Source: Bacillota bacterium (GTDB lineage Bacteria > Bacillota > Clostridia > Lutisporales > Lutisporaceae). Taken from it: a stretch of DNA of 39,146 nucleotides. The stretch's first letter is position 1, and every line of letters begins with the position of its first letter. The notes below the pieces were generated by a model. It did no database searches, was not told the origin of the DNA, and worked only from the letters and a program-made list of their open reading frames with translations. Made by a program: the position numbers and the translations under genes. Of the stretch, positions 16,673-26,547 are shown piece after piece. The stretch is from positions 1-39,146 of the forward strand of contig JAKJBU010000009.1 in the NCBI GenBank assembly GCA_022706825.1, read 5' to 3'.

Positions 16673-18988
16673 ATGGCGAGCTTTGCTTTTTCCTTCTTTT
16701 TCGGTATATTGACTGCGAGTATTATTTTACCCGGTATTCCGATTATATTGGGTGGTTTTTTATTGTCGGGGGCGGCAGTGCTTATAAACAGAAAAAACAA
16801 ACCAAATCTCAAGGCAGTATTTATGCTTTTAGTTTTTCTTGTGGGCATGGCGGATTACAGTCTTGCCTACCGAGCAGAGAGCAGGCTGGATGCATTTGAC
16901 GGAAAAACTGCAGTCTATGAATGCCTGATTACGGATAATCCCGTGGAAAGGGGGAAATATCTGCAGTATCCGGCCAGAAGCATTTCGGTTCAATATGAGG
17001 GAAAGCACTACAATTTCTCCGAGAAGGTTTTCTTGAAGATTGATGCAGATACCGTATTCAAGTTCGGGGATAAGCTGTCCATCCGGGGCCAATGTTCCGA
17101 TATAGCCGGAATAAGGAATCCTGGAGACTTCGACTTTAAATTGTATTATAAGAACAAAGGGATAGCCAAGCAGATAGCAGCCGACAGAGCGGCCCTGCTG
17201 AAGGAGAATAGTGCAGGAGTGTTCAAGGCAATGCTGTATTATTCAAAGGAGAAGGTCAGGAGTATTATTAATGAAGCCTTGCCTCAGGAGGAGGCGGCAG
17301 TACTCACCGGGATTATTACCGGTGATAAGGCCGATATGGATGAGGATATGAAAGAAGCATATATGAAAACAGGGCTTTCCCACATACTTTCGGTTTCCGG
17401 CCTTCATGTCGGCTTTCTGATGATGCTTCTTACATATTTGTTAATGCCTTTCAAACTGGATAAGAGGCTTCAAGGAGCTGTCACCCTATTAATAACAGTA
17501 TATTATGTACTTTTGATAGGAGCCCCTTTTCCCTCTGTGAGGGCGGTTATTATGCTTGCAGTCCTGATGGCCGGCAAGGCGGCGGGGCGGGAGTATGACC
17601 TTTTGGCGTCAGTATCCTTTGCATTTATGATAATGCTTGTATTTAAACCCCTGGCAATACATGATACGGGGTTTATGATATCCTTTGCCGCGATGTATTC
17701 CATTGCCCTGCTTTATCCGGCAGTTTACGGCATATTGCGGTGCATGCCTGGGGTAATAAGGAATCCGGCGGCTTTGTCCATGTCGGTATGGCTTGGGCTT
17801 GCTCCCGTTCTGGCACACTATTTTAACTATATTTCCATTATAAGCATCATAATAAATATTGCTGCAATACCTCTGTCCTTCATTATTACAGTTACGGGCT
17901 TTATAGGGGTGTTTGCGGGAATTGTATCAAAGACTTTGGCACTGTATATTTTTTCTGTGGATTACTGTTTTATTAACCTCCTTTCCTTCATGATTCGAAA
18001 AGCTGCCGAGCTTCCCGCCGCAGGCTTTTACATCCCAAGGCTGCCAATATATATTCATGCTTTGTACTATGGAGGTATCGGACTGTTCATAGGATTTTGC
18101 AAGCTGGCTTTTTTCAGGGTATATATGCGCCGGCTTGCTTTATCATATCTGCTTGCAGCTGTTATTGCAATTTCTGTCTACAACCTGCCCTCGGAAAAAC
18201 TGAGAATGGTATTCTTTGATGTGGGGCAAGGGGACAGCTGCTGTATCATTACACCTCAGAAAAAGGCAGTACTGATTGACGGGGGAGGCTCTTCAAGGAA
18301 TGGGGATTATTACTATGACGTAGGAGGGAAGATAACTTTTCCGACACTTTTGCACCAGGGAATATGGAGTATCGATACCGTTATCGTATCCCATCTGCAT
18401 GATGACCATATGGAGGGGCTTCTGAAAGTTATGGAGGGTTATAAGATAAAAAATATAATCCTGCCCCGGGTTTCGGCGGGTACGGATGAAATATCGGGAA
18501 GCAGCGGTGCGCTGCTTGATATATGCAGAAACAAGGGGATAAAAATCCATAGGCTGGGCTCGGGAGATCAAATAAACCTTGGGGGTGGAGTAAAGATTGA
18601 TTTTTTGCACCCCGGAAAAGCTGCAAAAGCTGATGAGAATGAAAACTCTCTGGTGGGGGTTCTGTACTACGGAGATTTCAGTGCACTTTTTACAGGGGAC
18701 ATAGGAAAGGAGACGGAAGGCCTGCTTCAAGCCGAAGCTTTAAAGTCCGTTGTGATGAAGGTGCCTCACCACGGCAGCGGAAGATCCTCCTCGAAAGAAT
18801 TTCTTGAGAAAGTCAGGCCAAGGGTCAGTGTGATATCGGTAGGCAGCAACAATTATGGGCATCCTTCTCCGGATACCCTGAAAAGACTGGCCGGCATCGG
18901 AAGCCTTGTATACAGAACGGACGGGAACGGAGGGGTAACCATAATAACAGACGGAGAAAGTATGAAGGTAAAAACTGTGAAGCAGTGA
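16673..18988 (+). CDS. comEC: ComEC/Rec2-family DNA uptake channel
   Basis: The inner-membrane channel through which single-stranded DNA enters during transformation. The 771 residues have N-terminal helices and the soluble DUF4131 part (about 1-200), the Competence domain with many helices (about 205-500; LSVSGLHVGFLMML and RAVIMLAVLM are typical), and a C-terminal metallo-beta-lactamase-like domain starting at MVFFDVGQGDSCCI with the metal motif SHLHDDHMEG (His574-His579) and VPHHGSG. All three parts are complete, so it looks functional. It lies just upstream of holA, as in Bacillus, but comEA is displaced to 2353 and no comEB is seen. Confidence 0.95.
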   Translation: MASFAFSFFFGILTASIILPGIPIILGGFLLSGAAVLINRKNKPNLKAVFMLLVFLVGMADYSLAYRAESRLDAFDGKTAVYECLITDNPVERGKYLQYPARSISVQYEGKHYNFSEKVFLKIDADTVFKFGDKLSIRGQCSDIAGIRNPGDFDFKLYYKNKGIAKQIAADRAALLKENSAGVFKAMLYYSKEKVRSIINEALPQEEAAVLTGIITGDKADMDEDMKEAYMKTGLSHILSVSGLHVGFLMMLLTYLLMPFKLDKRLQGAVTLLITVYYVLLIGAPFPSVRAVIMLAVLMAGKAAGREYDLLASVSFAFMIMLVFKPLAIHDTGFMISFAAMYSIALLYPAVYGILRCMPGVIRNPAALSMSVWLGLAPVLAHYFNYISIISIIINIAAIPLSFIITVTGFIGVFAGIVSKTLALYIFSVDYCFINLLSFMIRKAAELPAAGFYIPRLPIYIHALYYGGIGLFIGFCKLAFFRVYMRRLALSYLLAAVIAISVYNLPSEKLRMVFFDVGQGDSCCIITPQKKAVLIDGGGSSRNGDYYYDVGGKITFPTLLHQGIWSIDTVIVSHLHDDHMEGLLKVMEGYKIKNIILPRVSAGTDEISGSSGALLDICRNKGIKIHRLGSGDQINLGGGVKIDFLHPGKAAKADENENSLVGVLYYGDFSALFTGDIGKETEGLLQAEALKSVVMKVPHHGSGRSSSKEFLEKVRPRVSVISVGSNNYGHPSPDTLKRLAGIGSLVYRTDGNGGVTIITDGESMKVKTVKQ

Positions 18989-19050
18989 CAGTTGATAGCT
19001 TATATATTATAATTAAATAAATACTGTTGAAACGGCATGGTGATGAAATT

Positions 19051-20133
19051 ATGGGCTACAGGCAGCTTATGAACGATATTAAAAACAACTGCATCAAACC
19101 GGTATACATCATATTCGGCAATGAGACTTATCTCATAGACAAAGGCAGAGAGGCCCTGAAAAAAGCGGTGGTGACCTCCTTTCCGGAGCTTAATTATACC
19201 CGGCTGGAGGGGGAGAAGCTTGAGGCCGATGAGCTATCAGCCGCTTGCAGGACTTTTCCCTTTGGAACTGAAAAGAGATTAGTAGAGGTGAGAAATCCTG
19301 AAATACTGAGGAGCAAGGGCAGGGGCAGGGAGGAAGATGAGGATGAGGAAGAGAATGAAGATGAAAAGGCTTCTGCTCCGGGGAAGGATGCACAGCCCTT
19401 TATTGAAGTGCTGCAAAACCTTGATGATACCGTTTGCCTTTTGCTGCTTTCCTATGGAAGTATTAATAAAAAAAGAAAAAAACTTCTCGATGAAGTGAAA
19501 AAGCATGGAGCGGTTTTGGAATTCAACAGAGTAGAAAGGGATGAGCTGGCTCAGTGGATAAAGAAAACCCTTGGAAAGAGCGGCAAGAATATCGGCCCCA
19601 GAGAACTGAATCATTTCATCAGCAGTACCGGTTATCTTGACAAAAATGGCAGCAAAACCCTGTATGATTTAGAGAATGAAATAAAAAAGCTGACAGGTTT
19701 TATGGGAAATTCAACGGAGGTCACTATAGAGCATATTGAAGCAATTGTTCCGAGGAACATAGAAAATGACATATTCAAGCTTATTAATGCATGCTATGAA
19801 AAAGACACAGGCCGCAGCCTCAGGATATTCAATGATTTGCTGCTTGAGGGGGAGACCACTTTAGGAGTATTGGCTCTCCTGTCAAGTCAGGTAAAGAACA
19901 TGCTGAAAGTATATGAGCTTTATGAGAAAAAATATAACAGGAGAGGTATATCGGAAAAGCTTAAGCTTCATGAATATACGGTGAAGCTTTGCATACAGTA
20001 CGGTTCATCAATAAAAAGGCAGGCACTGCAGTCTGCTTTCAGAAAGTGCCTGGATACTGATCTGAGTATAAAGTCAGGAGGTATGGGAGACCGGCTGGCG
20101 ATGGAGATGCTGCTTGCGGGATTATTTGAGTAA
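19051..20133 (+). CDS. holA: DNA polymerase III delta subunit HolA
   Basis: The clamp-loader delta subunit that opens the beta clamp. About 360 residues from ATG 19051; an in-frame TTG at 19027 would add eight residues but has no better ribosome site. Family features: PVYIIFGNETYLIDKG at the start, CRTFPFGTEKRLVEVRNPE, DLENEIKKL in the middle and a C-terminal helical collar (LLSSQVKNMLKVYEL). Unusual is an acidic, low-complexity insert near residues 90-113 (REEDEDEEENEDEK), encoded by an almost purely purine stretch. It follows comEC by 62 bases and converges on rpsT. Confidence 0.93.
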   Translation: MGYRQLMNDIKNNCIKPVYIIFGNETYLIDKGREALKKAVVTSFPELNYTRLEGEKLEADELSAACRTFPFGTEKRLVEVRNPEILRSKGRGREEDEDEEENEDEKASAPGKDAQPFIEVLQNLDDTVCLLLLSYGSINKKRKKLLDEVKKHGAVLEFNRVERDELAQWIKKTLGKSGKNIGPRELNHFISSTGYLDKNGSKTLYDLENEIKKLTGFMGNSTEVTIEHIEAIVPRNIENDIFKLINACYEKDTGRSLRIFNDLLLEGETTLGVLALLSSQVKNMLKVYELYEKKYNRRGISEKLKLHEYTVKLCIQYGSSIKRQALQSAFRKCLDTDLSIKSGGMGDRLAMEMLLAGLFE

Positions 20134-20141
20134 TATAAATA

Positions 20142-20190
20142 GGGTGCCGCTAACTGCTTATTAAAAAGTTTTGCGGCACCCGAAATTTTT
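20142..20190. terminator. Terminator between holA and rpsT
   Basis: A perfect 9-bp stem (GGGTGCCGC 20142-20150 with GCGGCACCC 20173-20181) with a 22-base loop, followed on the plus strand by GAAATTTTTG. It lies between convergent genes and may serve both. Confidence 0.75.
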
Positions 20191-20199
20191 GTTCGTATA

Positions 20200-20463
20200 C
20201 TAAGCTATATCCTTTATCTTTTTTGATAATCTGGATTTTTTCCTTGCTGCTGTATTCTTATGAAGTGTACCTTTGGAAACTGCTTTGTCAATAAGACTAG
20301 CAACCTTCCTGTACAATTCTTTAGCTTCGCTCATATTTCCGTTCTTAATGGAATCTTCAAACCTTCTTATTGAAGTTTTCAAGGAGGAAACAATTATTCT
20401 ATTTCTTCTTGTCTTGAAATTTGCCACTTTTATTCTTTTTAAAGCTGATTTTATATTTGCCAA
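20200..20463 (-). CDS. rpsT: 30S ribosomal protein S20
   Basis: Binds 16S rRNA early in small-subunit assembly. The 87-residue basic, all-helical protein begins (M)ANIKSALKRIKVA and carries KNTAARKKSRLSKK at the end, both typical of S20. The start is a TTG at 20463-20461: it gives the conserved N-terminus, and AAGGAGGTG lies 5 bases before it. Longer readings would add non-conserved residues made from the ribosome binding site itself. It is monocistronic, between convergent holA and divergent gpr, the same place as in Bacillus. Confidence 0.96.
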   Translation of the reverse strand: MANIKSALKRIKVANFKTRRNRIIVSSLKTSIRRFEDSIKNGNMSEAKELYRKVASLIDKAVSKGTLHKNTAARKKSRLSKKIKDIA

Positions 20464-20500
20464 ACCCTTCACCTCCTTCAAAATTCAATTGACAAAAGGT

Positions 20501-20529
20501 ATTCTATCATATTAGCCAAAAAAATGCAA
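20501..20529 (-). promoter_or_regulatory. Promoter for rpsT
   Basis: On the minus strand TTGCAT (20524-20529), 17 bases, TAGAAT (20501-20506). An AATGCA/TGCATT palindrome (20523-20536) overlaps the -35 box. Confidence 0.6.
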
Positions 20530-20698
20530 GTGCATTGTATTGAGCTTTTTTGGGCATGTTTTATATATTATTTATATAAGTTTACCCGCTTTAAAATTAA
20601 TTATGAAGAACTGCATTTTGTATAAAAACATCAGGTAAGGCGCAAACTTCAATTATTAATTAATGAAAAACACTTTACAGATTTTTGGAGGGAATGCC

Positions 20699-21676
20699 GT
20701 GGCCGGAATAAGAACAGACTTAGCTATTGAAGCAAGGGAATTTTATAACAAGCAGGAAAACAGGCAAGATATCCCGGGAGTGGTTGTGGATGTGGACAAA
20801 GATGAGAGTTATACCGTAACCAGGGTTAAGGTTGTTGAAGATGTCGGTGCAAGAATCATAGGAAAGCCCAAAGGGAATTATATTACCATTGAAGTGCCCA
20901 AACTGAGGGAAAATGACAGGGAGCTCCAGGAAGAAGTGGGAAAGGTTCTTGCGGAAGAAGTAGCAAGATTGATGAGCCTCAATGACCAATCCGTGATAAT
21001 GGTGGTAGGGCTGGGAAACTGGAATGTAACTCCCGACGCACTGGGGCCGAGGGTAGTGGAGCATCTGCTGGTAACACGCCATATTAAGGAATACGTTCCC
21101 GATCAGATCGACGAGGGAGTAAGGTCAGTTTGTGCTATTGCCCCCGGGGTGCTTGGGATTACAGGGATAGAGACCAGTGAAATAATAAGGGGCATAGTGG
21201 ATAAAGTGAATCCTGACCTGGTAATAGCCATTGATGCCTTAGCTTCAAGGAAAATGGACAGGATAAGCACAACAATCCAGATTGCGGATACAGGCATAAA
21301 CCCGGGATCCGGAGTCGGGAACAACAGGAAGAAACTTAGCCGGGAGAGCATGGGGGTGCCTGTCATAGCCATCGGAGTTCCGACAGTTGTAGATGCCGCA
21401 ACAATGGCCAGCGATACCATAGATATGGTGATTGACACTCTTATAAACGAATCTCCTGAAAGCGGAGAATTCTACAATATGCTTAAGAGCATGGATAAAA
21501 CAGAGAAGCATAAGCTGATAGACGAGGTGATTTCCCCGTATATAGGTAACCTTATGGTCACTCCAAAGGAAATTGACAGGCTTATAGACGATATAGCAAT
21601 AGTGATAGCCAACGGGCTGAATATTGCACTGCACCCGAACGTAGATCAGGATGAAATGAACAGGTATCTGAACTAA
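20699..21676 (+). CDS. gpr: Germination protease GPR
   Basis: The endopeptidase that starts SASP breakdown when spores germinate. About 325 residues from GTG 20699, chosen because GGAGG sits 8 bases before it; an in-frame ATG at 20663 has no ribosome site but would give a longer propeptide. Family features: IRTDLAIEAREFY, VVGLGNWNVTPDALGPRVV, APGVLGITGIETSEI, DALASRKMDRISTTIQIADTGINPGSGVGNNR and NLMVTPKEID. The precursor is normally made in the forespore and activated by self-cleavage before the RTDLA segment. It precedes spoIIP, as in Bacillus. Its substrate family is encoded at 11644. Confidence 0.95.
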   Translation: MAGIRTDLAIEAREFYNKQENRQDIPGVVVDVDKDESYTVTRVKVVEDVGARIIGKPKGNYITIEVPKLRENDRELQEEVGKVLAEEVARLMSLNDQSVIMVVGLGNWNVTPDALGPRVVEHLLVTRHIKEYVPDQIDEGVRSVCAIAPGVLGITGIETSEIIRGIVDKVNPDLVIAIDALASRKMDRISTTIQIADTGINPGSGVGNNRKKLSRESMGVPVIAIGVPTVVDAATMASDTIDMVIDTLINESPESGEFYNMLKSMDKTEKHKLIDEVISPYIGNLMVTPKEIDRLIDDIAIVIANGLNIALHPNVDQDEMNRYLN

Positions 21677-21703
21677 AAAAGTGCGTCGTGAGACGCATTT
21701 TTT
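21676..21703 (+). terminator. Terminator after gpr
   Basis: TGCGTC-GTGA-GACGCA (21682-21697), A-rich before and six T after. A short but good intrinsic terminator separating gpr from spoIIP. Confidence 0.85.
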
Positions 21704-21785
21704 CTAGTGTATGGCATATATTTGTATACAGACAGGTCCAATTTTTAATCGGGTTCAAAAGACTGGCGGAAAAGAGGTGGAGTGT

Positions 21786-22988
21786 TTGAACAAGAAATGG
21801 CTGTTTGCGCTTTTTCTGGCACTGGCAGTTGCAGCATCGCTTTTATTTCTGAAATGGTTATATTCACCTGACCCATATTTAAGCAAATACAATATCAGCT
21901 CAACCGGCTCTGCAGAGGTTTTCAATTATGACATTAAAAAGAGGCTAAAGCTTGAAGAATACTCCAATAACTTCTACATACAGCTGTTAAATACTGTAAT
22001 GACAGGAGCCAAGGCAAATTATGAGATTGAATACGGCTGCCCTATGCCCGGGCTTCTTGAGTCTGCTGCAAGCAGCATCACCGACGGGCTTCATACCGGC
22101 GCCGGCAATCCCATAACTTACCTGAATTTTGCCTTTACAGCTTTCAGTCAATATGATCCGTCGCTGTTTTCATATGCCGAAACCGGCAGCAGTGCATTTC
22201 CCAATATTACCGATTTTGAAAATGCGCCTCAGGGAGCTATTTATTTCAGCGAGGAAGATGAATATAAAGCTGAGATACCCGCAGAAACCCCGGCATCACA
22301 AATTGTCGAGGAAGCTGTCGCCATCCCCGGCAAAATAGCATTGAACAGCAAATCTCCGCAGATACTCGTTTATCATTCGCATTCCACAGAAAGCTACATG
22401 CCTAATACTGCAGGGAATTATCATACCCAGAATGACAAGTACAATGTTATAGCCGTAGGAAGCATATTTGCCAAAGAGCTGCAGGATAAATACAAATATA
22501 AGGTTCTCCATGACAAGACCAAGCATGATAAAGAGTCCTATGCATATTCTTATGCAAATTCCCTTCAAACTATAAAGAACAGCATCAATAAATACAATTC
22601 CATAAAAGTAATCCTGGATTTGCACAGAGATGCCTTTGATGCGGAGAAAGCCACATTTGCTGAGAAAACAGCCAAAAAATCCGAATACACCACCTCAATA
22701 AACGGGAAAAGGGCTGCAAGGATAATGCTTGTAATAGCAAAAGAGAATCCAAACTACGCAGAGCTGGAAAAGTTTGCAGTATATATAAAGAAAAAGATGG
22801 ATAAACTATATCCTGGATTATTCTACAAAATCGATATAAAAAGCAGAGGCAAGTACAACCTCTATTTCAGCAATCACTCCATGCTGGTAGAGGTAGGATG
22901 TATGCTTAATACTATTGAGGAAGCCCAATATTCCGCAGAGCTTTTTGCAAGGGTTATGGGGGAAGTAATAAACGACCTGAAGGAATAG
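21786..22988 (+). CDS. spoIIP: Stage II sporulation protein P (SpoIIP)
   Basis: A membrane-anchored amidase/endopeptidase that, with SpoIID and SpoIIM, degrades septal peptidoglycan to drive engulfment. The likely start is TTG 21786 after AAGAGGTGG, giving about 400 residues; an ATG 25 codons upstream has no ribosome site and overlaps the terminator region. It has one N-terminal membrane helix, a variable stretch, then the Amidase_3-like catalytic domain: HSHSTESY (zinc ligands His197 and Glu202 by family logic), DLHRD and MLVEVGCMLN. The order gpr-spoIIP-(small gene)-lepA matches Bacillus. Mother-cell expression is expected but no sigma-E promoter was confirmed. Confidence 0.93.
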   Translation: MNKKWLFALFLALAVAASLLFLKWLYSPDPYLSKYNISSTGSAEVFNYDIKKRLKLEEYSNNFYIQLLNTVMTGAKANYEIEYGCPMPGLLESAASSITDGLHTGAGNPITYLNFAFTAFSQYDPSLFSYAETGSSAFPNITDFENAPQGAIYFSEEDEYKAEIPAETPASQIVEEAVAIPGKIALNSKSPQILVYHSHSTESYMPNTAGNYHTQNDKYNVIAVGSIFAKELQDKYKYKVLHDKTKHDKESYAYSYANSLQTIKNSINKYNSIKVILDLHRDAFDAEKATFAEKTAKKSEYTTSINGKRAARIMLVIAKENPNYAELEKFAVYIKKKMDKLYPGLFYKIDIKSRGKYNLYFSNHSMLVEVGCMLNTIEEAQYSAELFARVMGEVINDLKE

Positions 22989-23327
22989 ATGCAGATGAGC
23001 AAGAGAGTTGATAAAAAGAAACAGAGGATGGAAGCATTGAAAAATAAGCTGAAGAAGGCCCTGGGGATATTCTTCTGCATAATTCTGCTGATTCTTTCAG
23101 TCAGCATTGCAGATATGTCAGCCAGAAGAATGATGATGTGCAATGACGATAAGTACGCAATAGCAGTTTCTTTGCAGGAGGACAGCCTGCTGAGGGTAGA
23201 CATTGCCGGAGAAAAGCTTATGATAAATATAGAACCTGCCGTCAGGATTTTCAATTATATTTACGACAATTCCACGAGGCACTGTGACAGTATTGTGAAA
23301 AGCATAAAAGCAAAACTTAATGAATGA
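22989..23327 (+). CDS. Small membrane protein in the yqxA position
   Basis: I do not recognise the family with certainty. It is 112 residues, very basic at the N-terminus (KRVDKKKQRMEALKNKLKKAL), with one membrane helix (IFFCIILLILSVSIADM) and an outward C-terminal half. Its ATG directly abuts the spoIIP stop and a second ATG follows two codons later; AAGGAA lies before it. It is almost surely cotranscribed with spoIIP. In Bacillus a gene of similar size, yqxA, lies at the same place between spoIIP and lepA, so a sporulation link is a reasonable guess, not a demonstrated one. Confidence 0.7.
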   Translation: MQMSKRVDKKKQRMEALKNKLKKALGIFFCIILLILSVSIADMSARRMMMCNDDKYAIAVSLQEDSLLRVDIAGEKLMINIEPAVRIFNYIYDNSTRHCDSIVKSIKAKLNE

Positions 23328-23340
23328 TTTTATTTTATAA

Positions 23341-23440
23341 AGAGGACATGGGGAGGACACGGGGACGTTTCGCGTGTCCCACTGGAAGTGGGACAGGGGA
23401 AACGTCCCCGTGTCCCCGTCCCCCGTCCCCCGTGTCCTCT
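23341..23440. repeat. Palindromic intergenic repeat, copy 4 (extended)
   Basis: Core arms 23355-23371 and 23399-23415 with an inner GTCCCAC/GTGGGAC stem, bounded by an outer AGAGGACA...TGTCCTCT pair, so the whole 100-base block can fold back. The right flank holds repeated GTCCCCC units, suggesting local duplication. Confidence 0.85.
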
Positions 23441-23520
23441 TATTCTTCTGTTGTGCATAAACCTATTTCATTTTTTGGAATCCGGTGTATATAGTATATA
23501 TTTATTGTTAAAAACTAATA

Positions 23521-23529
23521 TGCTATAAT
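23521..23529 (+). promoter_or_regulatory. Extended -10 promoter for lepA
   Basis: TGCTATAAT is a TG-N-TATAAT element about 71 bases before the lepA start. A second possible site, TTGGAA-16-TATATT, lies at 23475-23502. Confidence 0.5.
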
Positions 23530-23599
23530 ATGCGTAAATGTATAAAACTCATTTGATACAATCTTAAAGATTTAAGGGGCACAAAGGAGGACGCCATAT

Positions 23600-25408
23600 A
23601 TGGCAGGGGACAGGCAAAAGCATATAAGAAATTTCTGCATAATAGCACATATAGATCATGGAAAATCGACTCTGGCCGACAGGCTTATAGAAAAAACAGG
23701 GGTTATTTCCGCCAGGGATATGGAGGAACAGGTACTTGACAATATGGCCCTTGAGAGGGAGAGAGGAATCACCATAAAGCTTCAATCGGTCAAGCTGGAG
23801 TATACGGCTCAGGATGGACAGGAATATGTATTGAATCTTATAGATACTCCGGGACACGTGGATTTTACCTATGAAGTCTCCAGGAGCCTGGCTGCCTGCG
23901 AAGGGGCTGTGCTTGTGGTAGATGCCACCCAGGGTATTGAGGCGCAGACACTGGCTAATGTATATCTGGCCCTGGATAATAATCTGGAGCTGTATCCTGT
24001 AATAAATAAAATCGATCTTCCCAGCGCAGACCCGGAGTTCGTAAAAAAGGAAATCGAAGATATAATCGGCCTTGATGCTTCAGATGCTGCATTGATATCT
24101 GCCAAGGAAGGACTGAACATTGAAGAAGTACTTGAAGGAATAGTGAAGTATATACCTCATCCGGCCGGAGATGAGGATAAGCCTTTGAAAGCTTTGATTT
24201 TTGATTCCTTCTATGACAGCTATAAAGGTGTTATTGCCTATATAAGAGTAGTGGACGGGGTACTGAAGCCGGGCATGAATATGCGAATGATGTCAAACAA
24301 CAAGGAGTACGAAGTGGTTGAGGCAGGCACACTGAAGCCCTGGCTGAATCCTACCGGCCTGCTTATGGCAGGAGATGTAGGCTATGTAACAGCCAGTATA
24401 AAGAATGTAAAGGATGTCCATGTGGGAGATACCATTACCGATGCGGATAACCCCTGCAAGGAAGCACTACCGGGCTATAGGAAGGTTACTTCAATGGTAT
24501 ACTGCGGTATTTATCCAGCAGACGGAGCAGATTACGAGAACCTTAAAGATGCTCTGGAAAAGCTGCAGCTTAATGATGCTGCACTGCTTTTTGAACCGGA
24601 GACATCGGTAGCACTGGGCTTTGGCTTCAGATGCGGCTTCCTGGGATTGCTGCACATGGAAATAATCCAGGAGAGGCTGGAAAGGGAATATAATCTTGAC
24701 CTTGTTACCACCGCACCAAGTGTTATATATCATATTACCAAGACCAACGGAGAAAAGCTTGAGGTTTCCAATCCGACAAACCTGCCAGTTCCCCAAGAGA
24801 TAGAATATATGGAGGAACCCATTGTGAAGGCCACTATAATGACACCTACAGAATATGTAGGAGCGATTATGGAGCTTTGCCAGAACCGCAGGGGCACCTT
24901 CAGGGATATGCAGTATATGGAGGAAAAGAGAGCCATACTTAATTATGATTTACCGCTGAATGAGATAATTTATGACTTTTTTGACGCATTAAAATCCAGG
25001 ACAAAGGGCTATGCTTCCTTTGACTATGAGCTGAAGGGATATGAAAGGTCAGATCTTGTTAAGCTGGATATACTGCTTAATACAGAAGCGGTTGATGCAC
25101 TTTCCTTCATAGTACATAAAGATAAGGCATATGCCAGGGGAAGGTCTATGGCTGAAAAGCTCAAGGAGGTAATTCCGAGACAGATGTTTGAGATTCCCAT
25201 ACAAGCGGCCATCGGAACAAAAATTATTGCCAGGGAAACTGTAAAGGCATTGCGTAAGGATGTGCTTGCCAAGTGCTATGGCGGAGATATATCAAGAAAG
25301 AAAAAGCTTCTTGAAAAGCAGAAGGAAGGGAAGAAGAGAATGAGGCAGGTTGGCAGCGTGGAGCTGCCCCAGGAAGCCTTCATGTCGGTCCTGAAACTGG
25401 ATGATTAA
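23600..25408 (+). CDS. lepA: Elongation factor 4 (LepA)
   Basis: A ribosome-bound translational GTPase that acts in back-translocation and small-subunit maturation. The 602 residues match the family length. G motifs: AHIDHGKST (16-24), ERERGITIK for switch I, DTPGHVDF and NKIDLP. The LepA-specific C-terminal domain ends with the highly conserved [32 protein letters not shown] precedes the ATG by about 8 bases. hemW follows after 14 bases, so the two form an operon. Confidence 0.97.
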   Translation: MAGDRQKHIRNFCIIAHIDHGKSTLADRLIEKTGVISARDMEEQVLDNMALERERGITIKLQSVKLEYTAQDGQEYVLNLIDTPGHVDFTYEVSRSLAACEGAVLVVDATQGIEAQTLANVYLALDNNLELYPVINKIDLPSADPEFVKKEIEDIIGLDASDAALISAKEGLNIEEVLEGIVKYIPHPAGDEDKPLKALIFDSFYDSYKGVIAYIRVVDGVLKPGMNMRMMSNNKEYEVVEAGTLKPWLNPTGLLMAGDVGYVTASIKNVKDVHVGDTITDADNPCKEALPGYRKVTSMVYCGIYPADGADYENLKDALEKLQLNDAALLFEPETSVALGFGFRCGFLGLLHMEIIQERLEREYNLDLVTTAPSVIYHITKTNGEKLEVSNPTNLPVPQEIEYMEEPIVKATIMTPTEYVGAIMELCQNRRGTFRDMQYMEEKRAILNYDLPLNEIIYDFFDALKSRTKGYASFDYELKGYERSDLVKLDILLNTEAVDALSFIVHKDKAYARGRSMAEKLKEVIPRQMFEIPIQAAIGTKIIARETVKALRKDVLAKCYGGDISRKKKLLEKQKEGKKRMRQVGSVELPQEAFMSVLKLDD

Positions 25409-25422
25409 AAGTGGGTGAAAAA

Positions 25423-26547
25423 ATGAAGGAAGTGGGTTTGTACATCCATATACCTTTCTGCAGGAGCAAGTGCCTGTACTGCGATTTTAATTCCTACCCG
25501 TGCAGGGAAGATGATGCGCCGGAGTATACAGAAGCGCTTCTCAGGGAGCTTCATGCATATCAGGAAAGGTACAATTTTGTTTACAAGACAGTATTCATCG
25601 GTGGGGGAACTCCCACCGTTATTAATTGCAGGCTTATAGGTGAAATAATGGATAAGATTGCACCCCGGATAAAAGCAGGAGCGGAGATCAGCATGGAATC
25701 CAATCCGGGAACTGTAACCTTTGATACTCTGAAGTACTATAGAAGCCTTGGGATAAACAGGCTCAGCATAGGCCTGCAGGCATGGCAGGCAGAACTGCTG
25801 GGTGAGCTGGGAAGGATTCACACTACTGAGGATTTTCTGAATGCCTATAATTGGGCAAGAGAATCCGGATTTGACAATATAAATACCGATTTAATTTTTG
25901 CATTTCCCAATCAGACCACCGATATGTGGAAAGAAACCCTGGATAAGGTCGTAAGCTTAGGCGTGGATCATATTTCCTGCTACAGCCTTATACTGGAAGA
26001 GGGCACAGGATTTTATGAATTATATAAAGAAGGCAAATTGCAGTTGCCAGACGAGGAGTTGGACAGGGAAATGTACAGAATCGCAGTGGATACATTGGGC
26101 TCCAACGGCTACCTCCAATATGAGATATCCAACTTTGCCAGGAAGAACATGGAATGCAGGCATAATCTTGTGTATTGGAGAAATGAGGAATATCTTGGCG
26201 TCGGAGCCGGAAGCCACTCCAAGCTGGAGGGGAAAAGATTCTGGAATTATAAAGACATTAACCGGTATATCAGCCTGGCCGCTGAGGGGAAACTGCCGGT
26301 GGAAGGGCAGGAGGAATTATCCGCCGATGAGGACATGTGGGAAACGATATTTCTGGCACTGCGGCTCAATGAAGGGTTGGATATGGCAGGCTTTAACAGC
26401 AAATACGGGGTTGACTTCCGGACAAGATATGGCAGCCAGCTTAAGAAGCTTGCGGCACAAGGCCTTGTGTTTATTGAATCGGACAGGCTGAAGCTGACAA
26501 AGAAAGGGATAGACCTATCTAATTCTGTTTTTGTTGAATTCGCATAA
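25423..26547 (+). CDS. hemW: HemW-like radical SAM protein (heme chaperone family)
   Basis: Long annotated as oxygen-independent coproporphyrinogen oxidase; HemW members instead bind heme and pass it to proteins. The 374 residues contain the radical SAM motif CRSKCLYC (Cys13, Cys17, Cys20) followed by DF, GGGTPT, and the C-terminal HemN_C domain. The CxxxCxxCDF pattern without the extra cysteine of true HemN and the short length favour HemW. ATG 25423 has GGGTG about 5 bases upstream; an in-frame GTG at 25411 is less likely. It lies between lepA and hrcA as in Bacillus. Confidence 0.92.
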   Translation: MKEVGLYIHIPFCRSKCLYCDFNSYPCREDDAPEYTEALLRELHAYQERYNFVYKTVFIGGGTPTVINCRLIGEIMDKIAPRIKAGAEISMESNPGTVTFDTLKYYRSLGINRLSIGLQAWQAELLGELGRIHTTEDFLNAYNWARESGFDNINTDLIFAFPNQTTDMWKETLDKVVSLGVDHISCYSLILEEGTGFYELYKEGKLQLPDEELDREMYRIAVDTLGSNGYLQYEISNFARKNMECRHNLVYWRNEEYLGVGAGSHSKLEGKRFWNYKDINRYISLAAEGKLPVEGQEELSADEDMWETIFLALRLNEGLDMAGFNSKYGVDFRTRYGSQLKKLAAQGLVFIESDRLKLTKKGIDLSNSVFVEFA

